DNA of 12,793 bases. It comes from an uncultured Clostridia bacterium (GTDB lineage: Bacteria > Bacillota > Clostridia > UMGS1883). The stretch spans positions 1 to 12,793 of the forward strand of contig CANRER010000029.1 in assembly GCA_947629615.1 (NCBI GenBank). Direction: 5' to 3'. Under the pieces are notes generated by a model. The model was given only the letters and a program-made list of their open reading frames with translations. It did not search any database and was not told the DNA's origin. Made by a program: the position numbers and the translations under genes. Position 1 is the first letter of the stretch, and each line of letters begins with the position of its first letter. Positions 1 to 6,335 of the stretch are shown here, piece after piece.

Positions 1-1102
1 TCGCAACGGGGCGCAGCATTTCGGTGGTGACGACGGTTTTGATAAGCACGGGGTTTTCGGGCATAAGGCCCTTTTCCCTGCGCTGGGAAAGAATATATTC
101 GCTGAGCAAAACGCCGGTCTGGTTGCCGGTCAGCGTCACATATTCGCCGTCCTCGGCACGGACAACTATGCCCACGCGGTCGGCGTCGGGGTCGGTGCCG
201 ATGATGAGGTCGGTGTTATGCTCCTTAGCCATGCCTATGGCTATCTCGAAAACGTCCTTGTTTTCGGGGTTGGGAGCCTTCACCGTGGGAAAGTCGCCGT
301 CGGGCAGCTCCTGTTCCTTGACGACATACACGTTCTTCATGCCGCACTTCGCGAGTATGCGGCGGACGAGCTTGTTGCCCGTACCGTGAAGGGGGGTGTA
401 GATTATGCTGAAATCGTCGGCCACCGAGGCTATAACGTCGCGGTTTATGGACTGCTCGTACACGCTTTCGATGTAGGGGGCGTCGATGTCCTCGCCTATG
501 TACGTGAGAAGCCCTCGGCGCTCCGCCTCGGCCTTATCCATAGTGGCGGCGCCGGTGAAAATGTCGATGCCCTCGATAGCCTCGACCACCACGTCGGCGG
601 CGTCGGGCGGAAGCTGTCCGCCGTCCTCGCCGTAGACCTTGTATCCGTTATACTCCTTGGTGTTGTGGCTAGCGGTTATCACAATGCCGGAAACGCAGCC
701 AAGGCGGCGCACGGCGAAGCTGAGCTCGGGCGTGGGGCGCAGAGCGTCGAACAGATATACCCTTATGCCGTTGGCGCACAGCGTCAGCGCGGCCTCAAGG
801 GCGAACTCGGGGCTGAAACGGCGGCTGTCGTAGGCGATGGCCACGCCGCGGCTTTGGCCGCCCATGCCGGTTATCCAGCTTGCGAGGCCCTGCGTCGCGC
901 GGCGGACGGTATAGACATTCATGCGGTTGCTGCCGGCGGCGATTTTGCCGCGCAGCCCGGCCGTGCCGAAGGAAAGCTCCGTTTCAAAGCGTGAGCGTAT
1001 CTCGGCCTCGTCGCCCTTAATGGCCTCCAACTCGCGGCGGAGGTTTTCCTCCAGAGCGGGGTAGGCGAGCCATTTATTGTAATTATCCATATATACTGGC
1101 AT
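1..1102 (-). CDS. pgcA: alpha-phosphoglucomutase / phosphomannomutase (N-terminal 367 residues; 3' end outside window)
   Basis: Alpha-D-phosphohexomutase, a cytoplasmic enzyme that interconverts glucose-1-phosphate and glucose-6-phosphate (some family members also use mannose phosphates), feeding UDP-glucose and envelope polysaccharide synthesis. The reading frame is open from the ATG at 1102 to the left edge. Seen: the N-terminal FGTAGLRG block (about residues 45-52), the phosphoserine loop TASHN with Ser145, the YNGYKVYG-DGGQ block (151-163), the metal-binding loop GTDPDADR (302-309; Asp304, Asp306, Asp308) and the start of the sugar-binding TGNQTG region (325-330). The family is usually 560-580 residues, so roughly 200 residues, including the phosphate-binding C-terminal domain, are missing. 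An AGGAGG Shine-Dalgarno lies 6 nt before the ATG, next to the tyrA stop, so the gene is almost certainly co-transcribed with tyrA and translationally coupled. The resemblance to Bacillus PgcA is recognised from memory; substrate preference between glucose and mannose phosphate cannot be settled. Confidence 0.95.
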   Translation of the reverse strand, partial: MPVYMDNYNKWLAYPALEENLRRELEAIKGDEAEIRSRFETELSFGTAGLRGKIAAGSNRMNVYTVRRATQGLASWITGMGGQSRGVAIAYDSRRFSPEFALEAALTLCANGIRVYLFDALRPTPELSFAVRRLGCVSGIVITASHNTKEYNGYKVYGEDGGQLPPDAADVVVEAIEGIDIFTGAATMDKAEAERRGLLTYIGEDIDAPYIESVYEQSINRDVIASVADDFSIIYTPLHGTGNKLVRRILAKCGMKNVYVVKEQELPDGDFPTVKAPNPENKDVFEIAIGMAKEHNTDLIIGTDPDADRVGIVVRAEDGEYVTLTGNQTGVLLSEYILSQRREKGLMPENPVLIKTVVTTEMLRPVA

Positions 1103-1114
1103 AGGTTCCTCCTG

Positions 1115-1966
1115 TCAATTATTAAGGAATTTCCGCTTCGCGGCGGTCGCGCCGCGCATTATCTCTTTCAGCTTATCCCTGTCCGAGCTTTCAACGGCGG
1201 CCTTGATGCGGCTTAAGCTGTCGCACATTTCACCGATGAGCTTGGCGAGGGAAGCCTTGTTCAGCACAAACAGCTCGCTCCAAAGCTCCTCGTTGAGTAT
1301 GGCGACGCGGGTGCAGTCGCGCAGGCTGCCGGCGCTGTACATGGCGCTTTTTTCGATATGCGTATTGTCACAAAGGGCCACGGCCACCGCGTGCATGAGC
1401 TGCGAGGTGTAGGCTATCATTTCGTCGTGGTCCTCGGGAGTGGTGGTTATCACGTTGGCGGCCCCGATATGCCTCGCCAGAGCCTCGGCCGTTTCAAGCG
1501 CGGGGCGGCGGGTGTTCGGCGTGGCCGCGATGATGAAGTTGCAGCGCTCAAAGAGCGTGGGCAGGGCGTTAATGTAGCCGCTGACCTCGCGGCCCGCCAT
1601 CGGGTGGCAGCCGACGAAATATATATCCTTGCGAAGCCCGGCCTCGACCGCGCCGACGACCGGCCCCTTCACGCCGCACACGTCGATAACGACTGCGCCG
1701 CTCTTGAGCAGCTTTTGATTGTCGAGAATAAAGTCCACCGTCGCCCGGGCGTAAAGGGCAACAATGAGCAAGTCGGTATCGGCGAGGATTTGCCCGACCT
1801 CGGCCTCGGAGCAGGACGAGTTTGCGATAACTCCGTCCTCGAAAGCCTTCGCGGCAACGGAAGCGTCGGTATCTATGCCGTAAACGCGGCAGTCCTTAAA
1901 GCCCGCCGCCGCCATCGCCATAGAGCCGCCTATAAGGCCAAGCCCCGCCACGGTCACGTTGTACAT
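1115..1966 (-). CDS. tyrA: prephenate dehydrogenase
   Basis: Oxidative decarboxylation of prephenate to 4-hydroxyphenylpyruvate, the committed step to tyrosine; cytoplasmic. The 283 residues show an N-terminal Rossmann fold with GLGLIGG (8-14, GxGxxG), an acidic residue at the end of the second strand (Asp32), which by family rules favours NAD+, the catalytic HPMAG motif (121-125, His121), a DHDEMIAYTSQLMHA helix (179-193) and the C-terminal SLRDCTRVA block (214-222) typical of the helical domain. The length fits a minimal TyrA: no chorismate mutase and no C-terminal ACT domain, so tyrosine feedback through ACT is not expected. The ATG at 1966 has only a modest GGTGAT Shine-Dalgarno. The gene follows its own promoter (2006-2034) and ends 12 nt before pgcA. 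No other aromatic amino-acid gene is nearby, so the pairing with a phosphoglucomutase appears to be genomic packing rather than a pathway. Confidence 0.95.
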   Translation of the reverse strand: MYNVTVAGLGLIGGSMAMAAAGFKDCRVYGIDTDASVAAKAFEDGVIANSSCSEAEVGQILADTDLLIVALYARATVDFILDNQKLLKSGAVVIDVCGVKGPVVGAVEAGLRKDIYFVGCHPMAGREVSGYINALPTLFERCNFIIAATPNTRRPALETAEALARHIGAANVITTTPEDHDEMIAYTSQLMHAVAVALCDNTHIEKSAMYSAGSLRDCTRVAILNEELWSELFVLNKASLAKLIGEMCDSLSRIKAAVESSDRDKLKEIMRGATAAKRKFLNN

Positions 1967-2005
1967 ATGTTATCACCGCCCTATTTTACCCAATATCATA
2001 TTATA

Positions 2006-2034
2006 ATTATAACTTAAAAACGGCCCGATTTCAA
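2006..2034 (-). promoter_or_regulatory. sigma-A-type promoter of tyrA-pgcA
   Basis: On the minus strand, TTGAAA (2029-2034) and TATAAT (2006-2011) are separated by exactly 17 nt. The expected start of transcription is near 1999, giving a leader of about 33 nt before the tyrA ATG. The -35 box matches consensus at five of six positions and the -10 box at all six. No convincing intrinsic terminator lies between the vanZ-like stop (2054) and this promoter, so read-through from upstream may add to expression. Confidence 0.8.
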
Positions 2035-2053
2035 ACCGAAAACTGTACAAAAT

Positions 2054-2554
2054 TTACAAGGGTTTTACACTATTATTCCTCAATTTTTGCCAAATGAAGC
2101 GCAAAAGCAGGGCGAACGCCGCTCCGACAAGAGCGCCCGCGGCGTCGATAAGCACGTCCGTCGGTCGGCACGCCCGCCCCGAAACAAGCCGCTGGTGCAG
2201 CTCGTCGGTGACGGCGTAGGCCGCCGAGGCCGCGACCGACAGCGGCAGCAGAAAGGTTTTTCTGTACCGCCCCCAAAGAAACGTCAGCCAAAAGCCCAAC
2301 CAAGCGTAGATTGAAAAATGCGCCAGCTTGCGCACCGGGTGCATAACGTTCCTGATAAGGGCGTTTTGCTGAGCGGGCGTCATTTCTTTATATTTCGGGA
2401 TAATCAGCGACAGCACGGCTCGCGCGAAGGCCCCGCTCGTTTTGGTCGAGCTGGCGGCGTCCTGCGCGGAAAACGAGAATATCAGGCACATTGCCGAAAC
2501 GGCCATTATCCAAAGAAAAACCGTCGCCGCAAAGCGGCGCGATATAACCTTCAT
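2054..2554 (-). CDS. VanZ-like family integral membrane protein
   Basis: A 166-residue membrane protein of the VanZ-like family. Seen: four hydrophobic segments (about 10-27, 79-94, 100-116, 136-154) and the family signature blocks FSFSAQ (26-31) after helix 1, RKLAHFSIYAWLGF (75-88) and AVTDELHQ...GRACRPTDVLID (114-137), whose charged residues (His79, Asp117, Glu118, His120, Asp133, Asp137) cluster at the membrane face. The family is named after VanZ of a teicoplanin-resistance transposon, but its biochemical role is not settled, and most chromosomal copies are not resistance genes. The ATG at 2554 lies 7 nt after the SGNH hydrolase stop, with a GGAAG Shine-Dalgarno inside that gene's end, so translational coupling is likely. 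No vanHAX-type genes are present. A role in the cell envelope is an inference only. Confidence 0.9.
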   Translation of the reverse strand: MKVISRRFAATVFLWIMAVSAMCLIFSFSAQDAASSTKTSGAFARAVLSLIIPKYKEMTPAQQNALIRNVMHPVRKLAHFSIYAWLGFWLTFLWGRYRKTFLLPLSVAASAAYAVTDELHQRLVSGRACRPTDVLIDAAGALVGAAFALLLRFIWQKLRNNSVKPL

Positions 2555-2561
2555 AAATGAG

Positions 2562-3608
2562 TCACTTCCATAAACTATCTAAAAGTCCGCTTGCGAGCAG
2601 AGCCCGCGCGGCGGCCTCGCCCGCGGCCCCGTTGGGATGGGCGTCGTCGGCGGAGGCCATGAACTCCGGGCGGACGCGGCCTTTCTCGCCCTCCAGCGCC
2701 GAGGCGAAGTCGAAAACATCGGGGCAAAGCTCCCCGCCGAGAATGGCGCGGTTCACGGCCTTGCGCTGCTCCTCCTCCCAAGGGTCGAGGTTAAAGGGCG
2801 GTATGGTGAAAAGAATGATTTTCATATCCGGGCGGTTTTGCCTCAGCAGCTCCAGCGTGCACCGCAGGCTAGCGACGACCTGCCCGCCCGTTCTTTTGCC
2901 GGATTTTATGTCGTTCACGCCGAAGCACACCGTAACTACGTCGCCGGCCTCTGCGTCGTAGGCGCGGGCCCAGCCGCAGCCGTTGTTGACGACGCTTATA
3001 TCTTCGGGCGCGGCCAGCCCCACGCGGTGGCTCCACGCCTCGTATTTGTCGGTGCGGGTGCGGGTGCCTTGGGTTATGCTGTCGCCGAAAAAGAGCAGCG
3101 TTTTGCGAAAATCGGCCCGACAGCCGATAAAGCCCGGGCGCAGTACGTTCAGCGTGCGCAGGCCGTTCCTGAAGCCCGACGACGCACTCTCGTCCGTCGA
3201 GGGGAGGGCGCAGTCGTTTTCGGCGCGGACGCGGAGCCGCACCGAAAGCCAATCCCCCTCGCGCAGCGTCAGCCGCGAAAAGTCGCTCTCAAAGCCGGCC
3301 GCAACGTTGGCGAAGGGTTCGCCGCCGAAGGTCAGCCGAGCCTCGCTCTCGGGGCGGGGCGAGGGCTTGGCCCCGCGGCCGATTGCCGCCTCGGTTACGG
3401 TAAAGCGCGGGCCTTCCTCCTCGCGCGTTCCGCAGCCGGTGGAATATATGCGGTTCCAATATTTTACGGCAATATCGAGCGGGCCGGTGCGGCGGGGCCT
3501 GTACCAGCTTAAAAATTCGGTTTCCTCGCCGGCGGCGACGGGGCAGTGGTTGTTGTTGCCGCAGCCGCTGACGGTCAGCGAAAAAAGCTTTTCCGGGAAA
3601 AAGTCCAT
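2562..3608 (-). CDS. SGNH/GDSL hydrolase with N-terminal beta-rich domain
   Basis: A 348-residue serine esterase/lipase-type hydrolase. The C-terminal SGNH fold carries all four blocks: FFGDSITQG (173-181, nucleophile Ser177), NNGCG (208-212, oxyanion Gly210), FGVNDIKSG (229-237, oxyanion Asn232) and DDAHPNG (321-327, catalytic Asp321 and His324). Roughly residues 1-150 precede it and look beta-rich, like the jelly-roll domains of carbohydrate esterase-type two-domain SGNH enzymes; that assignment is inference. No signal peptide or membrane segment is seen, so the enzyme should be cytoplasmic and may act on imported oligosaccharides or small esters. Start choice: the ATG at 3608 has AAAGGAG 6 nt upstream, whereas an in-frame TTG at 3629 lies upstream of that Shine-Dalgarno with no site of its own. 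An intrinsic terminator ends about 19 nt before the start codon and no promoter fits in between, so expression probably depends on read-through from the tRNA-Leu promoter. The vanZ-like gene follows after 7 nt. The substrate is unknown. Confidence 0.9.
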   Translation of the reverse strand: MDFFPEKLFSLTVSGCGNNNHCPVAAGEETEFLSWYRPRRTGPLDIAVKYWNRIYSTGCGTREEEGPRFTVTEAAIGRGAKPSPRPESEARLTFGGEPFANVAAGFESDFSRLTLREGDWLSVRLRVRAENDCALPSTDESASSGFRNGLRTLNVLRPGFIGCRADFRKTLLFFGDSITQGTRTRTDKYEAWSHRVGLAAPEDISVVNNGCGWARAYDAEAGDVVTVCFGVNDIKSGKRTGGQVVASLRCTLELLRQNRPDMKIILFTIPPFNLDPWEEEQRKAVNRAILGGELCPDVFDFASALEGEKGRVRPEFMASADDAHPNGAAGEAAARALLASGLLDSLWK

Positions 3609-3627
3609 TGCGTTCTCCTTTCGGCAC

Positions 3628-3653
3628 AAAAACGAGCCGCCCCGCGGCGGCTC
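3628..3653 (-). terminator. intrinsic terminator downstream of tRNA-Leu
   Basis: On the minus strand, a perfect 8-bp GC-rich stem GAGCCGCC/GGCGGCTC (3646-3653 with 3634-3641) with a 4-nt loop is followed by GTTTTTG (3627-3633). It lies downstream of the tRNA 3' end and about 19 nt before the hydrolase ATG. It should end tRNA transcription while letting a fraction of polymerases continue into the hydrolase-vanZ pair. Confidence 0.85.
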
Positions 3654-3663
3654 TGCCCTTGCG

Positions 3664-3688
3664 AAACGCCGCTGCGCCGGCGTTTTTT
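3664..3688. other. second hairpin in the tRNA-Leu 3' trailer
   Basis: An 8-bp inverted repeat, AAACGCCG (3664-3671) and CGGCGTTT (3678-3685), with a 6-nt loop lies just past the encoded CCA of tRNA-Leu. In the tRNA direction no U-run follows it, so it is more likely a trailer structure for 3' processing than a terminator. In the plus direction the right arm runs into TTTTTT and would look like a terminator, but no plus-strand gene precedes it. Confidence 0.55.
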
Positions 3689-3689
3689 A

Positions 3690-3777
3690 TGGTGCTCGAG
3701 ACCGGGATCGAACCGGTACGGCTTTAAGGGCCGCAGGATTTTAAGTCCTGTGCGTCTGCCAATTCCGCCACTCGAGC
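3690..3777 (-). tRNA. tRNA-Leu (anticodon UAA), CCA encoded
   Basis: The minus strand folds as a class II tRNA. The 7-bp acceptor stem is GCTCGAG (3771-3777) with CTCGAGC (3694-3700), discriminator A, and an encoded CCA (3690-3692). The D arm contains the usual TTGGCAGA. The 5-bp anticodon stem CAGGA/TCCTG encloses the loop CTTAAAA, giving anticodon TAA (UAA, Leu, reading UUA/UUG). The long variable arm CGGC-loop-GCCG is typical of leucine tRNAs, and the T arm is ACCGG-TTCGATC-CCGGT. Length is 88 nt with CCA. It is a single gene driven by its own consensus promoter, not part of a tRNA cluster in this window. Confidence 0.97.
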
Positions 3778-3790
3778 TTAATTACACCTT

Positions 3791-3819
3791 ATTATACTAA
3801 AATCGCCGTCCTTTGTCAA
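3791..3819 (-). promoter_or_regulatory. consensus sigma-A promoter of tRNA-Leu
   Basis: On the minus strand, TTGACA (3814-3819), a 17-nt spacer and TATAAT (3791-3796) give a perfect consensus. The predicted start is near 3784, about 7 nt before the mature tRNA 5' end. It is divergent from the pot promoter; the two -35 boxes are 57 nt apart. Confidence 0.92.
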
Positions 3820-3876
3820 TACGGTTTTGAAAAATTTCCCCGCCGCAAAAAATCCTAAAAAATTTTTGCAAAACTA

Positions 3877-3905
3877 TTGACAAGCGGGGCAAAACAGTAT
3901 ACAAT
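3877..3905 (+). promoter_or_regulatory. sigma-A promoter of the potABCD operon
   Basis: TTGACA (3877-3882), a 17-nt spacer and TACAAT (3900-3905). Upstream is an A/T-rich block containing the 7-bp inverted repeat GCAAAAA/TTTTTGC (3845-3851, 3863-3869), placed where an UP-element would sit. The expected start is near 3912, leaving a leader of about 139 nt before the TTG start of potA. Confidence 0.85.
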
Positions 3906-3909
3906 ACTG
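3895..3909. promoter_or_regulatory. perfect dyad over the pot -10 box (candidate operator)
   Basis: CAGTAT-ACA-ATACTG is a perfect 6-3-6 inverted repeat that fully covers the -10 hexamer. A dimeric regulator bound here would block RNA polymerase, so a repressor site for the polyamine operon is plausible. No regulator gene lies nearby, and with a single site no consensus can be derived; chance is possible because a -10 box is A/T-rich. Confidence 0.45.
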
Positions 3910-3911
3910 CT

Positions 3912-4050
3912 ACTGGTACAACTGGCGGGCTTTCGTGCATAGTCCCTGATTGTACTGTTTTTATTTTGAGCCGGGCGGTCGTCCTTTTGCGCGGCTCGAA
4001 AAATCGTGATGGGGCTAAAGTTCCTAAATACTTAAAGGGGTGACGCAGTT
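3912..4050 (+). promoter_or_regulatory. structured 5' leader of the pot operon (possible attenuator or riboswitch)
   Basis: The leader of about 139 nt can form two stem-loops. The first pairs GTACAA (3916-3921) with TTGTAC (3950-3955), contains an inner GGGCT/AG-CCC helix (3927-3931 with 3941-3946, bulged U at 3943), and is followed at once by a U-rich run (3956-3967), so it resembles a weak terminator. The second pairs GAGCCG (3968-3973) with CGGCTC (3992-3997) and is followed by AAAAAT. A good Shine-Dalgarno, AAAGGGGTGA (4034-4043), ends 7 nt before the start codon. I do not recognise any known riboswitch class. The pairings were found by eye and not tested for conservation. Confidence 0.4.
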
Positions 4051-5544
4051 TTGAAGGACAACAACATTATTATCGAGCTGAAAAACGTCTCGAAGCACTA
4101 CGGGCAGACATACGCGGTGGAGGATTTTAATTTGCAGGTGAAAAAGGGAGAGTTTGTAACGTTTCTTGGGCCTTCGGGCTGCGGAAAAACAACGACCCTC
4201 AGAATGATCGCCGGCTTTGAGGTTCCCACCTGCGGGCAAATTCTCTTAAACGGCAGGGATATTTCCTCGCTCCCGCCCTACGAGCGGCCCGTAAACACCG
4301 TGTTCCAGCGTTACGCGCTGTTTCCGCACCTCGACGTTTACGACAATATCGCCTTTGGGCTGAAGCTCAAAAGGGTTGAGGACGAAAACGGCAAAACGCG
4401 CAGGCTGACGCGCCGGGAGATAACCGAAAAGGTGCGCTCCGCGCTGAAAATAGTCGATCTTGAGGAGTACGAGGACCGCGATATTTCGACGCTCAGCGGC
4501 GGGCAGCAGCAGCGCATAGCCATCGCACGCGCCATCGTGAACGAGCCGGAGATACTGCTGCTCGACGAGCCTTTGGGCGCGCTCGACCTTAAAATGCGCA
4601 AGGATATGCAGCTCGAATTAAAGGAAATGCACAAAAAGCTCGGCATAACCTTTATATATGTGACCCACGACCAAGAGGAGGCGCTGACGCTTTCCGACAC
4701 CGTCGTCGTTATGAAGGACGGCATGATACAGCAGATAGGCACGCCCGAGGGCATATACAACGAACCCGCCAACGCCTTTGTGGCCGACTTTATCGGCGAG
4801 AGCAACATATACAGCGGCACGGCTATGGGCGGGCTGAAGGTGCGCTTTTTGGGCCACGTTTTCGACGCGCTTGACGAATTTGAGAAAAACGAAAAGGTGG
4901 ACGTCGTCGTCCGCCCCGAGGACATTAAAATCGTTCCCGCCGGGGAGGGTCAGGTGAGCGGCCGCCTTGTGAGCAAGATTTTTAAGGGCATACATTACGA
5001 ATACCTGATGATGGTGGGCCGCAGCGAGGTCGTTATTCAGGACACTAAAAGCCTTGACATCGACCGCGAGGCCGGAATAATCATCGAGCCCGACGGCATA
5101 CATATCATGGCCAAGGAGCTGACGGCCAATATCTACGACGACGCTTATATCGACAAAAACAACAACGTCGTCATATCCGAGCGGCCGTTCCCCTGCGATG
5201 TGACGCAGCTTGTGCCCGGCTCGACCCTCGACGGCGAGGGCTATGTTATCGGGCCGGACGGCACGGTTTACGACTTCACCGACGCCGACGTAAAGGCTTC
5301 GATAGGCCTCGGCGACATTGAAATTCTGGACGACGTGGACGCCGGCGAGGCGCAGGGCAGCGTTGTGGCCTCCATATACAAGGGCGACCACTATATGCTC
5401 ACCGTCCGCACCGCCGAGGACGAGGATTTCGTACTCGACACGGAATACACCTACGACGAGGACGACCGCGTGGGCATTCATGTGAAGCCCGAGAGCATCG
5501 CTCTCACGCTCAAGGGGGAGGCAAAAAAGTATGCTAAAAAGTAA
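4051..5544 (+). CDS. potA: spermidine/putrescine ABC transporter, ATP-binding protein
   Basis: ATPase subunit that powers polyamine import on the cytoplasmic face of the membrane, working with PotB, PotC and PotD. Seen: Walker A GPSGCGKT (40-47), Q-loop FQRYALFPH (Gln86), signature LSGGQQQR (148-155), Walker B ILLLDE (168-173), D-loop GALD, H-loop THDQEEA (His206), and a first TOBE-like segment (about 284-355). At 497 residues it is about 120 longer than typical PotA. The extra part contains an acidic linker (about 356-435) and a second TOBE-like copy (about 436-487) sharing the KG-x-HY core with the first. The start is TTG: an in-frame stop at 4033-4035 excludes anything further upstream, no ATG or GTG lies between, and AAAGGGGTGA sits 7 nt before the TTG. 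A weak initiator on the first gene may limit output. It overlaps potB by 14 nt. The family assignment is firm; the exact substrate (spermidine or putrescine) is inferred. Confidence 0.95.
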   Translation: MKDNNIIIELKNVSKHYGQTYAVEDFNLQVKKGEFVTFLGPSGCGKTTTLRMIAGFEVPTCGQILLNGRDISSLPPYERPVNTVFQRYALFPHLDVYDNIAFGLKLKRVEDENGKTRRLTRREITEKVRSALKIVDLEEYEDRDISTLSGGQQQRIAIARAIVNEPEILLLDEPLGALDLKMRKDMQLELKEMHKKLGITFIYVTHDQEEALTLSDTVVVMKDGMIQQIGTPEGIYNEPANAFVADFIGESNIYSGTAMGGLKVRFLGHVFDALDEFEKNEKVDVVVRPEDIKIVPAGEGQVSGRLVSKIFKGIHYEYLMMVGRSEVVIQDTKSLDIDREAGIIIEPDGIHIMAKELTANIYDDAYIDKNNNVVISERPFPCDVTQLVPGSTLDGEGYVIGPDGTVYDFTDADVKASIGLGDIEILDDVDAGEAQGSVVASIYKGDHYMLTVRTAEDEDFVLDTEYTYDEDDRVGIHVKPESIALTLKGEAKKYAKK

Positions 5545-6334
5545 CCTCCGCTTTCAGCGCAAATTCCTCGCCATACCCTACGCCGTGTTTATGCTGCTGT
5601 TCGTCGTCGCGCCGATGGTTCTCATCATCGGCTACGCCGTGACTAACGGCAGCGGCGTTCCCTCGACGGAAAACCTTAAGCTGTTTTTCAGCGACAGAAA
5701 TAACGTCGATACCCTGACCGTCAGCCTGCTCATCGGGCTCGGCAACACCGCGCTTTGCCTGCTCATCGGCTACCCGACGGCCATGCTGTTGGCGAAAAAG
5801 GAGCTGGGCTTCACTATGGCAACGGTGCTGCTTTTCATTATGCCGATGTGGATTAACTTCGTGCTGCGCACCGCCGCCACGCGCGACCTTATCTACTGGA
5901 TGGGCCTTAGGGGCGGCGAACACCCCTACGCGGCCACGATGGTGGGCATGGTCTATAACTACCTGCCGTTCACCATACTCCCGCTTTACACAACGATGAT
6001 AAAAATGGATAAAAGCCTTGTGGAGGCCTCCTACGACTTGGGCGCGCGCCCGGCGCAGACCTTCGTCCGCACGGTGATACCCATGACGATGCCCGGCATA
6101 GTTTCGGCGGCGATGATGGTGTTTATGCCCACCATGAGCAGCTACGTCATCTCCGACGTTATGGGCGAAAGAAAAATTTCCCTCATCGGCAACAGCATAC
6201 AGCTATACTTCGACCAAGGACTTTGGCACATGGGCAGCCTTGTCGCGCTGATAATGCTTGTTATAATCCTCGTGGGTTCGTTCTTCACCAGAAACGTCGA
6301 AACCGAGGACGACGCGAGAGGTGGCCTTTGGTAA
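5531..6334 (+). CDS. potB: spermidine/putrescine ABC transporter permease PotB
   Basis: First of the two membrane subunits forming the transport channel. The 267 residues have about six hydrophobic segments (first at 14-36, last at about 236-252) and the conserved cytoplasmic EAA loop EASYDLGARPAQTF...IPMTMPGI (165-190) that docks onto PotA. The start ATG lies inside the last codons of potA (14-nt overlap in another frame), so translation is coupled, and the purine-rich end of potA (AAGGGGGAG, about 10 nt upstream) supplies the ribosome site. The C-terminus overlaps the GTG/Shine-Dalgarno region of potC. Length and motif order match PotB/PotH-type permeases. Confidence 0.95.
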   Translation: MLKSNLRFQRKFLAIPYAVFMLLFVVAPMVLIIGYAVTNGSGVPSTENLKLFFSDRNNVDTLTVSLLIGLGNTALCLLIGYPTAMLLAKKELGFTMATVLLFIMPMWINFVLRTAATRDLIYWMGLRGGEHPYAATMVGMVYNYLPFTILPLYTTMIKMDKSLVEASYDLGARPAQTFVRTVIPMTMPGIVSAAMMVFMPTMSSYVISDVMGERKISLIGNSIQLYFDQGLWHMGSLVALIMLVIILVGSFFTRNVETEDDARGGLW

Positions 6335-6335
6335 A

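Noticed and set aside
218..994. A 258-codon plus-strand frame at the left edge
   Set aside because: It is the antisense of the phosphoglucomutase, whose active-site and metal loops are unmistakable on the other strand.
2054..2554. Glycopeptide (teicoplanin) resistance gene
   Set aside because: The protein belongs to the broad VanZ-like family, but there are no vanHAX-type genes or VanRS regulators, so a resistance call is not justified.
3609..3629. TTG start at 3629 for the SGNH hydrolase
   Set aside because: It would place the AAAGGAG ribosome site inside the coding region; the ATG at 3608 is correctly spaced from that site.
3664..3688. Plus-strand intrinsic terminator
   Set aside because: The hairpin plus T-run shape is there, but no plus-strand gene lies upstream; it is better read as part of the tRNA trailer on the minus strand.
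4009..4035. An 8-codon ATG frame in the pot leader as a leader peptide
   Set aside because: No Shine-Dalgarno, no repeated regulatory codons, and such short frames arise by chance.
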